Assembly: GCF_026239735.1 (NCBI RefSeq)
Contig: NZ_JAPIVT010000010.1
Coordinates: 95,294 to 159,293, forward strand
Origin: Pedobacter sp. MC2016-05
GTDB lineage: Bacteria > Bacteroidota > Bacteroidia > Sphingobacteriales > Sphingobacteriaceae
DNA: 64,000 nucleotides
Reading direction: 5' to 3'
The notes beneath the pieces are model-generated. The model made no database searches. It was not told where the DNA came from and worked only from the letters and a program-made list of their open reading frames with translations. Positions 18,901-27,634 of this stretch are shown here, piece by piece. How positions within the stretch are numbered: position 1 is the stretch's first letter; each line of letters starts with the position of its first letter. The position numbers and the translations under genes are program-made.

Positions 18901-20144
18901 TGAAAGAATGAAATAACTGCATTGGAATTGGTAAATCTGGCCGCCCCACCCTGAAATGTATTTAATTGCGCAACTAAGGTATTTGATTGCTGTGGGAAAC
19001 CTGTAGCGGTAGACCCGGCAGGTAAAGCAGAAGTTCCACCGGTAAGCAAAGTATTGTTATAAGGTTGGTTTTCGCCCAAATCCAATAAACCTAAAACATC
19101 TCTCGAATCGGTTGTTGTTCCAGCTTTATTGGTAATCCAAACCTCTATTTTAGTAATTTGAATAGGAGAGGTAATAATAGGTGCATTTGCTAAATGCTTA
19201 TTGTAGTTATTGCGAAAATACTGCGCTAAAAAGAAGTGTTTATTCGCTTCATAACTATCTGCACTTACCCTAAATTCATTTTGTTGCGCACCATTTGTAA
19301 TACGAAGCTCTCTCGATTCTGATTTTTGTTGTGTATAAACACTTGTTACGCTTAGTTTACCAAATTGTAGTTGCGTTTTTAGACCAAAAAGTGCCTGCGT
19401 ACCTGTAATTAATGAGGTGTTTAATGGCAAACTCACATTACCAGCTTCAATTTTTTTGATGATATCATCGGCACCGCCCGTATAATCCAGTTTAATCTGG
19501 TTTTCGAAATCGAATTGGGCTTCAGTATTGTAATTGCTTCTTATTTTAAGTTTAGTACCAATATTTCCAACCAAATCCATTTGAATTCTTTGATTAAAAT
19601 CAAAATTGGTTTGTACCCGCTGACGTTCGTTAAAAAGCGGATTTTCGTTTTTATTTATCCGACCGAGGAAAGTTAATTCTGCTTCACCACGGGGTTGAAT
19701 ATCAATTGTGGTCCCACCAAAAAGTTTTTCAAAGGCTTTACTATTCACCTGAATTTTCGGAATAATTCCTGTATTACGGTAATCGCTAACCTCTGCGTTG
19801 GAAATACTTCTCCAGTTATCCCTTTTAATTTCGCTATTTATTAAACGTGAGTATTCATCAATCGTTAAGTATTGCGTTTGAGTAACGTATTTGTCGCCAA
19901 TTAACTCTTTAACAATGTATCTTTTGTTTTTTGCATCGTATTCTACAAGCCTTTTAACATTATTGGGTAATGGATAAAAAGGATTAGTTGATGAACCTAA
20001 GCCAAGGAGTTGTTTTTCGCGTAAACCGAAATTGTTTCTAACCGTAGCTGTATCAGCTTTGCTCGGAACAGCTTGAGAGAAGGCGTTTTTAGTAGCAAAT
20101 AAGAAAAGTGTGATGAGAAATAGGAGTGTAGAAGTTCTCTTCAA
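12948..20144 (-). CDS. sprA: SprA, outer-membrane translocon of the type IX secretion system
   Basis: 2398 residues with a signal peptide (1-23, KNAFSQA). SprA forms the very large outer-membrane barrel through which proteins with a type IX C-terminal signal pass. The length, the Asn/Thr-rich beta-strand character, and the order N-terminal VKRLVEYDAKNKRYIVKE, then paired SprA-type domains, then a C-terminal FNTAFSNFGFSLRFTLN barrel end, fit the family (2300-2450 residues). In flavobacteria loss blocks gliding and secretion; gliding itself cannot be claimed here because no gld genes are in view. It follows ruvA by 12 bases in the same direction. Confidence 0.95.
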   Translation of the reverse strand: MKRTSTLLFLITLFLFATKNAFSQAVPSKADTATVRNNFGLREKQLLGLGSSTNPFYPLPNNVKRLVEYDAKNKRYIVKELIGDKYVTQTQYLTIDEYSRLINSEIKRDNWRSISNAEVSDYRNTGIIPKIQVNSKAFEKLFGGTTIDIQPRGEAELTFLGRINKNENPLFNERQRVQTNFDFNQRIQMDLVGNIGTKLKIRSNYNTEAQFDFENQIKLDYTGGADDIIKKIEAGNVSLPLNTSLITGTQALFGLKTQLQFGKLSVTSVYTQQKSESRELRITNGAQQNEFRVSADSYEANKHFFLAQYFRNNYNKHLANAPIITSPIQITKIEVWITNKAGTTTDSRDVLGLLDLGENQPYNNTLLTGGTSALPAGSTATGFPQQSNTLVAQLNTFQGGAARFTNSNAVISFFQSTGITDNFAKLTYARKLTEREFTFQPQLGYISLNNPLNGDEVLAVAYRYTYNGVEYQVGEFSTDVSFDAVNPKLLYAKLLKNDINKINLPTWDLMMKNIYSIGGYQISPVNFKLDIFRVDNETGVEKPIMTEGQNTANKQWIALTEFDRLNQQNERKPDGIFDFVAANNAFGSYFSSSSQNLNSPFGSNLSSTGLVALANNTNTGYITIDPANGRIIFPLIEPFGKDLASNFLPSEQALIDKYTFTALYDSTQTIAKQLFQNQNRYVLKGNYQSEISSEFSLNAINVPEGSVKVFAGTMPLTEGVDFTVDYQGGRVSIINQALLTSGQPIRITTENNELFGLQQRSLFGTRLDYRVNNKLNLGGTIMNLTEKPLTQKVNLGEEPISNTIWGADINYSSPSRFLTKLVDKLPFLSTKAPSSVNFYGEYAQLIPGHPRALNFAGSRNGVSYLDDFEASRSIIDLKSAISWQLSGTPQDFSESQLVDNLEYGYNRARIAFYNIDPTFYNSAASTTPANIRNNRNELSNHYVREVIEQEVFPFKETATGQALNITTLDVAYYPTVRGPYNYVTTGFQPDGRFIAPKTKWGGFQRKIETNDFEALNVGYIEFWVLDPFIYNKSNTAGGDLFFNLGNISEDILKDGRKSLENGLPAGEDPSKYDVTAWGRVPKLQPVIQAFDNDPDARRAQDVGLDGLSDANEKTKFATAINQIKAQLSGTAAAAIDADPSSDNYTYFRGPQLDAINAGILKRYEKYNGPEGNSKTSQQSQEELGIENSASTALPDGEDINRDNNMTQSDEYFQYKVSMRQNDLVVGQNFVTDKVTSQVKLANGNTQAATWYQFRVPISQYQKKVGNIQDFKSIRFFRMFMTNFADTTILRFAKLQLIRGEWREFNAKNEADEVIVDPSLPALTPDNSIIEVSTVNIEENGKRSPIPYVTPPGILRERDYSNYRGDTRLNEQSLSVAVKNLRDGYGRSAFKTAYSDFRSYKRLEIFVHAEAVNNQILNDRDVAAFLRIGTDNQDNYYEYVMPLKVTQPGTSDPDAIWPEANRMDIDLTLFQNAKLARNVAKQSSGQPWPINVPFTYTDGDRTIVVKGQPDMSKVRVYMLGVKNPLRGLANAEADDGLDKNALIWFNEMRLTEFDERGGWAATARLNLKLADFADVNISGSKSTIGFGTIDSKVSERNRADNVLLDVSSAVELGKFLPQKSGVKIPMFVNYSKQVSTPQFNPRTPDIELKNALDQSTKAQKDSILNFSQDYTIRRGINFTNVRKERINNSKPIRLWDIENFALSYAFTEYNHRDFINQSSIQNTYRGSFQYSYAKEAKTYAPFEKIIKSNMLALVRDFNFSIFPSAINFRIDVDRLYSENTLRNNDPNNSIPVYQNGFGTTFNKNFRMSRIYGIAWNLTRSLQLDFNATNYSIIDEPDGRLEGLKRDTVWQNLKRLGRTTDYNHNLNVTYNLPIDKIPGMNWVTVKTRYGTNFNWQTEPLSTLLDPNINLGNTIQNSRNLQVNPSLNLVTLYNKFGFIRNAGSNQDGSKVKNFFINLLTSVKNLNANYVQTKGIFLPGYLPTTKYFGIDNATGAPGLGFAFGSQRDIRDMALNNGWLTTDTLQTQLYVNTLREDLQFTGQIEPFKDLRITLRANKAQTRNFSTNFRYEAAVGSFENLSAITTGDYSISYIALGTAFKEKNSSIISTLFNEFMANRIIVSRRLGAQNPNSGAQTAGFADGYSKESQDVIISAFMAAYTGKDPSKMKLNAFPRIPLPNWTLTYNGLTRIPFIADKFSSVDIRHGYRSAYNINGFNSLLRYQENNGFSVNRDANNNFLPEYQFAQVTISEYFSPLIGVDTRFKNNLTATFELNRSRLLGLSLANSQLAQLSENNMVLGLGYRTNKFRFPFGWFKSLKMDNNMDFKLDVAIRDNKTVIYRADVTDAEISSGAKNITLRPSVDYVLNQKFNIKLFYDSNITKPYTSQTFNTAFSNFGFSLRFTLN

Positions 20145-20156
20145 AGGCCGTTAGAT

Positions 20157-20741
20157 CTATAAATTTTTTAACGCTTGTTTAATTAGTTGCTCTACCGAAA
20201 GTGTTCCTTCTGTCCCTTTTAAAATCTGATCAATAGTTTTTTCGGCTGTTTGTTTGGCAAATCCGAGCATTACCAATGCAGATAACGCTTCATCTTTCAC
20301 AGTATTGTGTTGAGGCATAGAAATTAATGAATCTGCGCCTTCTTTTTTAAGCTTATCTTGTAACTCCAATACCAGACGTTGCGCTGTTTTGGCGCCTAAA
20401 CCCTTAATACGCTGTATAAGTGGGTAATCGGCTTTAACAATTGCCGTTTGAATTTCAAGTGGAGTGATGGAAGATAAGATCATTCGCCCTGTGTTGGGGC
20501 CAATCCCTGATACGGATATGAGGTGTAGAAATAAACGGCGTTCGCCCTCATCGGCGAAGCCGTATAATGTATGTGCATCTTCTTTTACATGCAGCCAGGT
20601 GTATAATTTGCACCTTTCTGCATCGCCCAAAGCGCTATATGTGTTTAAAGAAATGTTAATATGATAGCCTATACCTCCGGCTTCAACCACAACAAATGCC
20701 GGGTTTTTGAACGTCAATTTACCATCAATATAGGCGTACAT
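20157..20741 (-). CDS. ruvA: Holliday junction branch migration protein RuvA
   Basis: 194 residues. The N-terminal OB fold starts MYAYIDGKLTFKNPAFVVVE, a central pair of helix-hairpin-helix motifs is seen (SVSGIGPNTGRMIL near residue 78 and IKGLGAKTAQRLVLEL near 112), and a C-terminal three-helix domain follows (ALSALVMLGFAKQTAEKTI) that binds RuvB. RuvA holds the Holliday junction while RuvB migrates it. It lies between maeB (19 bases) and sprA (12 bases). Confidence 0.97.
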   Translation of the reverse strand: MYAYIDGKLTFKNPAFVVVEAGGIGYHINISLNTYSALGDAERCKLYTWLHVKEDAHTLYGFADEGERRLFLHLISVSGIGPNTGRMILSSITPLEIQTAIVKADYPLIQRIKGLGAKTAQRLVLELQDKLKKEGADSLISMPQHNTVKDEALSALVMLGFAKQTAEKTIDQILKGTEGTLSVEQLIKQALKNL

Positions 20742-20760
20742 TTCGATTTACAGTTTATGA

Positions 20761-23079
20761 TTATTTTTTGTTTGTTTTTGTAAATATACCTTTTCGTTTT
20801 GATGAATCTGCAATTTCTTCTTTAGCCTGAACATCTACTACTGCAATAGTAACCATATTTACGATTTCTCGTACCGAACTTCCTAACTGAACAATATGAA
20901 CAGGCTTGTTTAATCCCAGTAAAATAGGACCAACAGCTTCTGCACCTCCAAGTTCCTGTAATAGTTTGTAAGCAATGTTACCCGATTCTAAATTAGGGAA
21001 AACCAAAGTATTTGCAGGCTCTTTAGCCAATGTGCTAAATGGGAAATTTTCTTTTAATAAATCGTTATTAATAGCAAAGTTTCCTTGCATTTCTCCATCA
21101 ACTACCACTTCTGGATGGTTTTTGTGAAGTAATCTGGCCGTTTCTCTCACCTTGTTTGGCGTTACTCCATCATTCGAACCAAAGTTGGAATACGATAATA
21201 ATGCAATACGAGGTTTAATGTTGAACTGTTTTACTGATTTATCCAGCAATAGCGTAATATCTACCAATTCTTCTGCAGTTGGATCTACGTTAACGGTAGT
21301 ATCGCCGAAAAAGATAGGACCTTTTTTAGTCATCATCATGTACATTCCTGCGACACGTTTAACACTTGGGTCTACACCAATAACACGTAAAGCAGGTTTG
21401 ATTGTCGATCCGTAATCTTTTGTTAACCCAGAAATCATTGCATCAGCTTCACCAAATTCTACCATTGATGCACCGAAATAATTACGATCTCTCAATAATT
21501 TTGTAGCATCATTTAATGAAATTCCTTTACGTTGACGTTTTTTGTATAATGATTCCGCGTATTGTTTGGTTTTTTCAGGATTTTGCATTTGGTCGATGAT
21601 TTCTACACCTTCCAATTCCAAAGCATGTTCATCAATAATGGCCTGAATTTTTTCTCTATTTCCTAATAAGATAGGAATAGCAATATTATCATCCTTTACA
21701 ATTTGAGCAGCTTTTAAAATTTTATAGTTGTCTGCCTCAGCAAATACTACCCGTTTAGGGTCCATTTTAGCTTTAGTTGTAATCGAACGCATAATTGCAT
21801 CGTCCAACCCTAAGCGTTTTCTTAATTCTTCGTTGTAAGCATCCCAATCGGTGATGACTTTACGGGCTACGCCACTTTCAATTGCGGCTTTAGCTACTGC
21901 AGTAGAAACCTCCGTAATCAACCTAAAATCTACAGGTTTTGGGATAATATATTCCTTGCCAAATTTAAGGTTACGGGCATTGTAAGCCAAGTTTACGGCC
22001 TCAGGAACCGATTTTTTCGCCAATTCGGCAATTGCTTTAACGGCAGCAATTTTCATTGGTTCGTTAATGCTTGTTGCACGAACATCAAGCGCACCGCGGA
22101 AAATATATGGAAAACCTAAAACGTTGTTTACCTGGTTAGGATAATCAGAACGGCCAGTAGCCATAATGATATCTTTACGCGTTTTAATCGCCAATTCATA
22201 AGCAATTTCTGGATTCGGGTTTGCCATTGCAAACACGATTGGGTTTTTTGCCATCGAGTTTAACATCTCAACAGTTACGCAATCAGCAGAAGATAATCCG
22301 ATGAAAACATCAGAATCTTTCATGGCTTCGGCCAAAGTGTCGATTTTTCTGTCAGTAGCAAACTCAGCTTTAATCGCATCGAGCTTTTCACGGTCTTTAC
22401 GGATTACGCCAGAACGATCGCACATGACGATATTCTCTTTTTTAGCACCTAAAGAAACATATAATTTAGTACAAGAAATTGCAGCGGCCCCAGCGCCATT
22501 AACCACAATTTTAATCTTGTCCATTTTTTTCTTAATGATTTCGCAGGCGTTTAACAATGCTGCAGCAGAAATAATTGCTGTACCGTGTTGGTCATCATGC
22601 ATCACCGGAATGTTCATTTCCTCTTTCAAGCGACGCTCGATTTCGAAACATTCTGGCGCTTTAATATCTTCTAAGTTAACACCACCAAATGTTGGCTCTA
22701 AAGCTTTAACGATTTTAACAAAATCATCAACATTTTTAGTGTCTAACTCTAAATCAAATACATCAATATCAGCAAAAATTTTAAATAGCAAACCTTTGCC
22801 TTCCATTACTGGTTTCCCAGCTTCCGGACCGATATCGCCTAAGCCTAAAACGGCTGTGCCATTACTAATTACCGCAACAAGATTTCCTTTTGCGGTATAT
22901 TTATAAACATCTTCTGTATTCTCAGCAATTTTTAAACATGGCTCTGCAACGCCTGGAGAATAGGCAAGAGTTAAGTCTCGCTGCGAATTGGTAGGTTTTG
23001 TAGGTACTACTTGTATCTTTCCCGGACGGCCTTGCGAGTGGTAATCAAGCGCATCTTGCTTTCTAGTGGTTTTACTCAT
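20761..23079 (-). CDS. maeB: NADP-dependent malic enzyme, fused to a phosphotransacetylase-like domain
   Basis: 772 residues, the usual length of MaeB-type multidomain malic enzymes. Residues ~1-425 form the malic enzyme (TLAYSPGVAEPCL, PVMHDDQHGTAII and the NADP fold VVNGAGAAAISCTKLY). Residues ~430-772 form a phosphate acetyltransferase-like domain (KMDPKRVVFAEADNYKILKA, then YGSTIKPALRVIG), which in characterised members regulates the enzyme and is not catalytic. The reaction is oxidative decarboxylation of malate to pyruvate, giving NADPH. It is the first gene of the leftward maeB-ruvA-sprA set. Confidence 0.96.
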   Translation of the reverse strand: MSKTTRKQDALDYHSQGRPGKIQVVPTKPTNSQRDLTLAYSPGVAEPCLKIAENTEDVYKYTAKGNLVAVISNGTAVLGLGDIGPEAGKPVMEGKGLLFKIFADIDVFDLELDTKNVDDFVKIVKALEPTFGGVNLEDIKAPECFEIERRLKEEMNIPVMHDDQHGTAIISAAALLNACEIIKKKMDKIKIVVNGAGAAAISCTKLYVSLGAKKENIVMCDRSGVIRKDREKLDAIKAEFATDRKIDTLAEAMKDSDVFIGLSSADCVTVEMLNSMAKNPIVFAMANPNPEIAYELAIKTRKDIIMATGRSDYPNQVNNVLGFPYIFRGALDVRATSINEPMKIAAVKAIAELAKKSVPEAVNLAYNARNLKFGKEYIIPKPVDFRLITEVSTAVAKAAIESGVARKVITDWDAYNEELRKRLGLDDAIMRSITTKAKMDPKRVVFAEADNYKILKAAQIVKDDNIAIPILLGNREKIQAIIDEHALELEGVEIIDQMQNPEKTKQYAESLYKKRQRKGISLNDATKLLRDRNYFGASMVEFGEADAMISGLTKDYGSTIKPALRVIGVDPSVKRVAGMYMMMTKKGPIFFGDTTVNVDPTAEELVDITLLLDKSVKQFNIKPRIALLSYSNFGSNDGVTPNKVRETARLLHKNHPEVVVDGEMQGNFAINNDLLKENFPFSTLAKEPANTLVFPNLESGNIAYKLLQELGGAEAVGPILLGLNKPVHIVQLGSSVREIVNMVTIAVVDVQAKEEIADSSKRKGIFTKTNKK

Positions 23080-23102
23080 TACGTAACTTATTAGTGACGC
23101 CG

Positions 23103-23110
23103 CAAAGGTA
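23103..23110 (-). promoter_or_regulatory. Candidate -7 box of maeB
   Basis: TACCTTTGCGGC on the minus strand is a strong match to the Bacteroidota TAnnTTTG box, 24 bases before the maeB ATG. The -33 box is unclear. Confidence 0.55.
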
Positions 23111-23377
23111 CAATTCTTTTATTAGGCAGAAAATAAATATCCGAGCAAATAATTAATTCGAATCAGGCTAAAATTTTCTAACAATTTGGAACATAATGAC
23201 AAACAGATAATTTGTAAAGCAACGTTACAAGCAAGAATAAATAGTCAGTCCTTATTTTCGCTTAATCTTTTTGTTCATTTTTCTGCTGAATTTGAATGTT
23301 GATGCAACAAAAAGGATATCGCTGCAATAAGGTTTAAAAACAACAGATGGTGCTATAAAATCTGGTTTACGAGTAGC
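23111..23377. other. Gene-free spacer
   Basis: AT-rich spacer between maeB and the broken phospholipase gene. I see no ORF, RNA gene or clear regulatory repeat in it. Confidence 0.5.
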
Positions 23378-23407
23378 AACCTCGCAGGTTTAAAAAACCG
23401 TGAGGTT
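23378..23407. repeat. AACCTCGCAGGTTT-type palindromic hairpin
   Basis: AACCTCGCAGGTTT, a short A-run, then AACCGTGAGGTT forms an imperfect hairpin just after the phospholipase pseudogene. It may serve as its terminator on the minus strand (internal T-run GGTTTTTTAAACC) or be a small dispersed palindrome. Confidence 0.45.
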
Positions 23408-23415
23408 TAAAATGA

Positions 23416-25945
23416 CTAAACTCTTCCCATCAGCGGATCGGTATAGGTTTCTTTTCCAGTTTCTATTCTTCCTGCAAATCGTTGCGCAAATGAATCAAAT
23501 GTGTTGCCTGTGATTTCAAAGTCGTACCATCCAAAACTCGATTTTAAATCCCACGCTATTGTTTCTTCACCATTGGCTGCAATAGTTTTCTTAATTGTAC
23601 CTTTTTTATAAGCAAGGTCTTTCACCTCGCAACTTATCGCCTTTGAACTCTCATTTTTTATTAGAAGCTTAATATTTCCTGTTGGTACTTTGGTAAGGCG
23701 ATTCAGCTCATGGTTTGCCGAAACGCTTAGAAGTGGATCGTTCGCTGTGCCCATAAACTCACGAAAAAATCCATTGGGTCCGTTTAAACGCAAGTGGTAT
23801 TTTTCATCCTCAAACGCTTCCAATGGCCAATTGTAAGTAAGTTCATCATCAGCCTTAACCGCGAAATTCCAATTTCTGCAAATTTGTTCCTGCTCACCAG
23901 CTTTGAATTTCGCTGGCGCATACACCGTAAACGGTGCACCAACAGCAGTTTTGCCAAATAGCTTTGTATTGGCCGACATTTTAATTTGGAAACTTTTTTT
24001 ATCCGCAAGAAGTGAACCCTCACTGGCCAATTGATAAGGTTAAGCATAAGCCTTGCGGATACCTTTTTCTTGCTGCGACATTATATTGGCAAAATTCGTG
24101 TTTGATTCTACATTTTTTAAGTCCCCATCTGTTAAAGCTTTCGAAATTTTAGGTTCTTCCTTAAATTTTGCATTGAATATGGTTTCTACAAAAGCATCGC
24201 GTTGTAAAAACGGTAATTTCTCTGAAGCAGAATCGAAGGGTATAAATGCAGAAGTCAGGTTTCCGAAAATCGTTCTTCTCCATTCACTAATATTTTCAAT
24301 GCGGATCTTCTTGTTGTATTTTCGGTTAACGAATTCTTCTAAAAATTGCAGCGTAGAGGTATGGTCAAAAACCTGCGAATTTACTTTGCCGCCTCTACTC
24401 CAAGGCGAAGCAATTAGCATCGGCACTCTAAAGCCCAGACCAATCGGTGCTTCTCTGGCTCCCTTTTCTGGCACACCTTGTTTCAGCTCATTTGCCAAAC
24501 GCACATGCTCCACTTCGGTATCTATACCTTTGGAAACTTTTCCGGTTTCTGGTTTATTATTATCGGGAATGGAAAACGGAACTACGTGATCATAGTAGCC
24601 ATCATTTTCATCATAAGTTACAATGAATATCGTTTTCTTCCATACCTCGGGGTTTTTGGTTAAGATGTCCATCACTTCCGATACTAGCCAGGCACCATAC
24701 CAAGGCGCACTCGGGTGATCGGAGAAATTTTGTGGTCCGGCCAGCCAGGAAACAGTAGGTAATTTGCCACTGTTTACATCAGCTCTGAACTGATGTAAAA
24801 CATCTCCTTTTGGAACAGTTACTTCTCTTTCTTTGCCGTTATCGTCATATTTAATTGAAGAGATACTTCTATAATTGGGGTCGTTCTTGTTCACCACAAA
24901 CGCCCGATAAAAAAGGCTTTTCTGCTCATCTGTTAATTTGGCAAAGTTCTTTTCATTCCATTTTTGTAAATCCGCAGTGGCATCATCCAATGCTTTCATT
25001 TTGTTTTTTAAATCACTCTGGATTTTTTTTGCTGCCGCATCACTCGAAGGGCTTTCTTCTTGCAGTTTATTAATCTCCGCAGGTAGCGTATCAACCAGTT
25101 TTTGAAGGTTTTCTATATACTTATCTTTAAACTTAACATTATAAGCTTTGAAAAACTCCAATAGGTTACAGCCGAAATTGGCCAGCCATGCCCGTTCTTC
25201 ACCTTTAAAACCGCCGCCGCCACTCGTTTCATTTTGATAAAACTTCCAGGCAATTTTATTCTCCTCCAATAATTCAGGAAAGGTTTTCCAAACATGTTTT
25301 CTGTAAGCGAAGTCATCGTTTCTGATGTTTGCTTTTAAAATGACATTCTCCTCATGGGTGATTTTTCCCGTCCAGAAGAAAGACCTGTTTGGCGTAGTGC
25401 TTGTCATGCCCGAGCAGAAGTTTTGATCACAAATGGTAAAAGCATCTACCAAAGCGTAATTGAACGGCAAATCTTCGCGTACATAGTGGCCTAAAGTGAG
25501 CGGCATATGTGCGTAGTTTTTATTGCCTGGCTTTTTAGCAATTAACCATTTATCGTATTTGCCTTCATTATAGGCATCAACCTGACTGGCCCTGGAATGT
25601 GGCAATGAGCCCATCCAGGTTACCTTGGTATCTTTAATTATTTAAACGAAATGGGGCGTAAGTGTTGCCCACAGCATCAGTTTGAAACCAAACGGGCTTT
25701 TGGTTGGGTAATGTAACCGCTCTCGGGTCATTAAAACCGCGAACACCTTGTAAACTTCCAAATGTATGATCGAAAGATCTATTTTCCTGCATCAGGATCA
25801 CCACATGCTCAGCATCTAAAAAGGTAGTTCCGGGAGCCGGATCGATTGCAAATGCTTTTTGAATTGATGAAGGCATAACGGATGCTAATCCTGTTGCGCC
25901 TGAAAGCAGTAAAGAGTTACGGAGAAATTCTCTTCTGGTATCCAT
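23416..25945 (-). pseudogene. Phosphocholine-type phospholipase C, broken by a frameshift and a nonsense codon
   Basis: Three consecutive pieces together cover about 830 residues, the normal length of bacterial phosphocholine-specific phospholipase C. Piece 1 (25634-25945, 103 aa) has a Tat signal (RREFLRN) and the catalytic start HVVILMQENRSFDHTFGSL. The frame breaks near 25637, where AATAATTAAAG replaces a run that would read N-I-K-D. Piece 2 (to 24040, 524 aa) carries the phosphoesterase core. An in-frame TAA at 24040-24042 stands where a Leu codon (TTA) fits RKAYA-L-PYQLASEG. Piece 3 (to 23416) contains the two C-terminal DUF756-like domains. The intact enzyme would be exported folded and cleave phosphatidylcholine or related lipids. 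The reading frames are otherwise well preserved, so inactivation is recent or due to sequence error. Confidence 0.85.
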
Positions 25946-26061
25946 GATATGTTAAAATAATTTTAAAAATTAAAGTTATTTTAACATTACGTAAATAAAT
26001 AGAAAGTTAATTATATGTGAATCGATGATAATGTTACAGAGATGCTTCTTTTATTATCTAA

Positions 26062-27465
26062 CTACCCCTTGCTGATCTTCAAAACCATACCAGCCTGTAA
26101 ACCAGCTTTGCTGAGTTTATTATCACGCCTAATGCTTTGAACGGTTGCTCCATTAAACTTTTCTGCAATCTCTGATAAGGTATCGCCGGTTTTCACCTTG
26201 TAACTCGAATAAGAAACAGGTGCTTTAAGCTGAACACGATTTTTGGCAAATACTTTGAGCCTTTGGCCAGGAAGGATAATTTTACTTTTCAAACCGTTCC
26301 ATACTCTTAAGTCCTGCACTTCTACGCCATATTTATTGGCAACTGCTGTAAGCGTCTGACCTGCGGAAACTTTGTGGTATACCACCGTATTTGATGAAAA
26401 AGGTTTAACCGCCTTTTTGCGCAAATCTCTTACATCATCCGTACCGGCTTGTACCACTTGCATGTTGATATCTAAATCGGTATTGTACAATACCTCATAA
26501 ACATTGGCATAATCAATATCCCTAAGCTTAGGCATTATTATGCGCTTGGGCTCCTCTTCCGTACCATTTACAATTTTCTTTTTGTACGATGGGTTTAAGG
26601 CAAAAAGTGAGGTTTCATCAACATTTAAAGCTTGTGCCAAGCTGCTTAAGGAAACAAAACGACTCGTTTGAACGGTATCGGTTTTTAAAAACATGTTGCA
26701 AGCCTGAGCATTAATTTGGTGATGCTTCGCGTAATTCATCACGTAAGCTGCAGCTATAAATGCTGGTACATAATTTCTGGTTTCTTTTGGCAGAAATTGT
26801 CTGATTTCCCAAAAATCTCTTGAATTTGCTTTAATCATGGCCCGGTTTACATTCCCCTTGCCGCAATTGTAAGCCGCAATGGCTAAAAGCCAATCGCCAA
26901 GTTCTTCGTATGCATCTCTAAAATATTGTGCTGCAGCATAGCTGGCTTGGATGGGGTCTTTTCGCTCATCAACAAAGTTATCCATTTTTAAACCGTATGC
27001 TTTTCCGGTACCGAACATAAATTGCCAAATGCCAGTGGCGCCCACTCTTGAAATGGCATGTGGATTCATCTGAGATTCTACAATGGTGAGGTATTTTATC
27101 TCCTGCGGAATTTCAAAGTCCTTTAAAGCCTTCTCAAAGATTGGAAAATAGTAGTTTGATAGTCCCATCATTTTGCCAAACATGTCTTTACGTTTAGCGT
27201 AAATATCGATGTATTGCTGTACATATTCGTTATAAGGAAGTGGTACGGTTTTAACAATAGAATCCAACCTAAGCTTGTAAATATAGTTTTGCCCCATCAA
27301 CAATGGGTTTTCGTATATGGAGGGAACAGCTACGGTATCTGTATTGATGAAGATATTGTTTTGCTTCTTAGAGATGCTATCTAATTTTAATATTTGCTGC
27401 GCAAATGTTGGGAAGATAAATGCTGGAAGACAAAGAAGAGATGCAAAAAGTAATTTTTTAGTCAT
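26062..27465 (-). CDS. MltD-like membrane-associated lytic transglycosylase with LysM domains
   Basis: 467 residues with a signal peptide (1-22, FPTFAQ). The SLT domain lies at about residues 105-230: IVESQMNPHAISRVGATGIW carries the catalytic Glu, and AAYNCGKGNVNRA is the conserved downstream block. Two LysM peptidoglycan-binding repeats follow, at about 350-395 (KVSAGQTLTAVANKYGV) and 420-465 (KVKTGDTLSEIAEKFNG). It cuts glycan strands to anhydro ends during wall turnover. It reads leftward behind gatA with a 170-base gap. Confidence 0.92.
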   Translation of the reverse strand: MTKKLLFASLLCLPAFIFPTFAQQILKLDSISKKQNNIFINTDTVAVPSIYENPLLMGQNYIYKLRLDSIVKTVPLPYNEYVQQYIDIYAKRKDMFGKMMGLSNYYFPIFEKALKDFEIPQEIKYLTIVESQMNPHAISRVGATGIWQFMFGTGKAYGLKMDNFVDERKDPIQASYAAAQYFRDAYEELGDWLLAIAAYNCGKGNVNRAMIKANSRDFWEIRQFLPKETRNYVPAFIAAAYVMNYAKHHQINAQACNMFLKTDTVQTSRFVSLSSLAQALNVDETSLFALNPSYKKKIVNGTEEEPKRIIMPKLRDIDYANVYEVLYNTDLDINMQVVQAGTDDVRDLRKKAVKPFSSNTVVYHKVSAGQTLTAVANKYGVEVQDLRVWNGLKSKIILPGQRLKVFAKNRVQLKAPVSYSSYKVKTGDTLSEIAEKFNGATVQSIRRDNKLSKAGLQAGMVLKISKG

Positions 27466-27634
27466 GGGCCATTGGTTTATTCAGCATTGATAATAGTTAA
27501 AAACCAATGCCTGTTCTAGCGATTTTAAACTGCCCGCCAGAAATTAACAATACCATTGCTTAAATTTAATTACAAGCCTTTCACCTAAACTGTAATTGCA
27601 ATGATCAATTCTAAATCGAATATTCGACTTCAAC

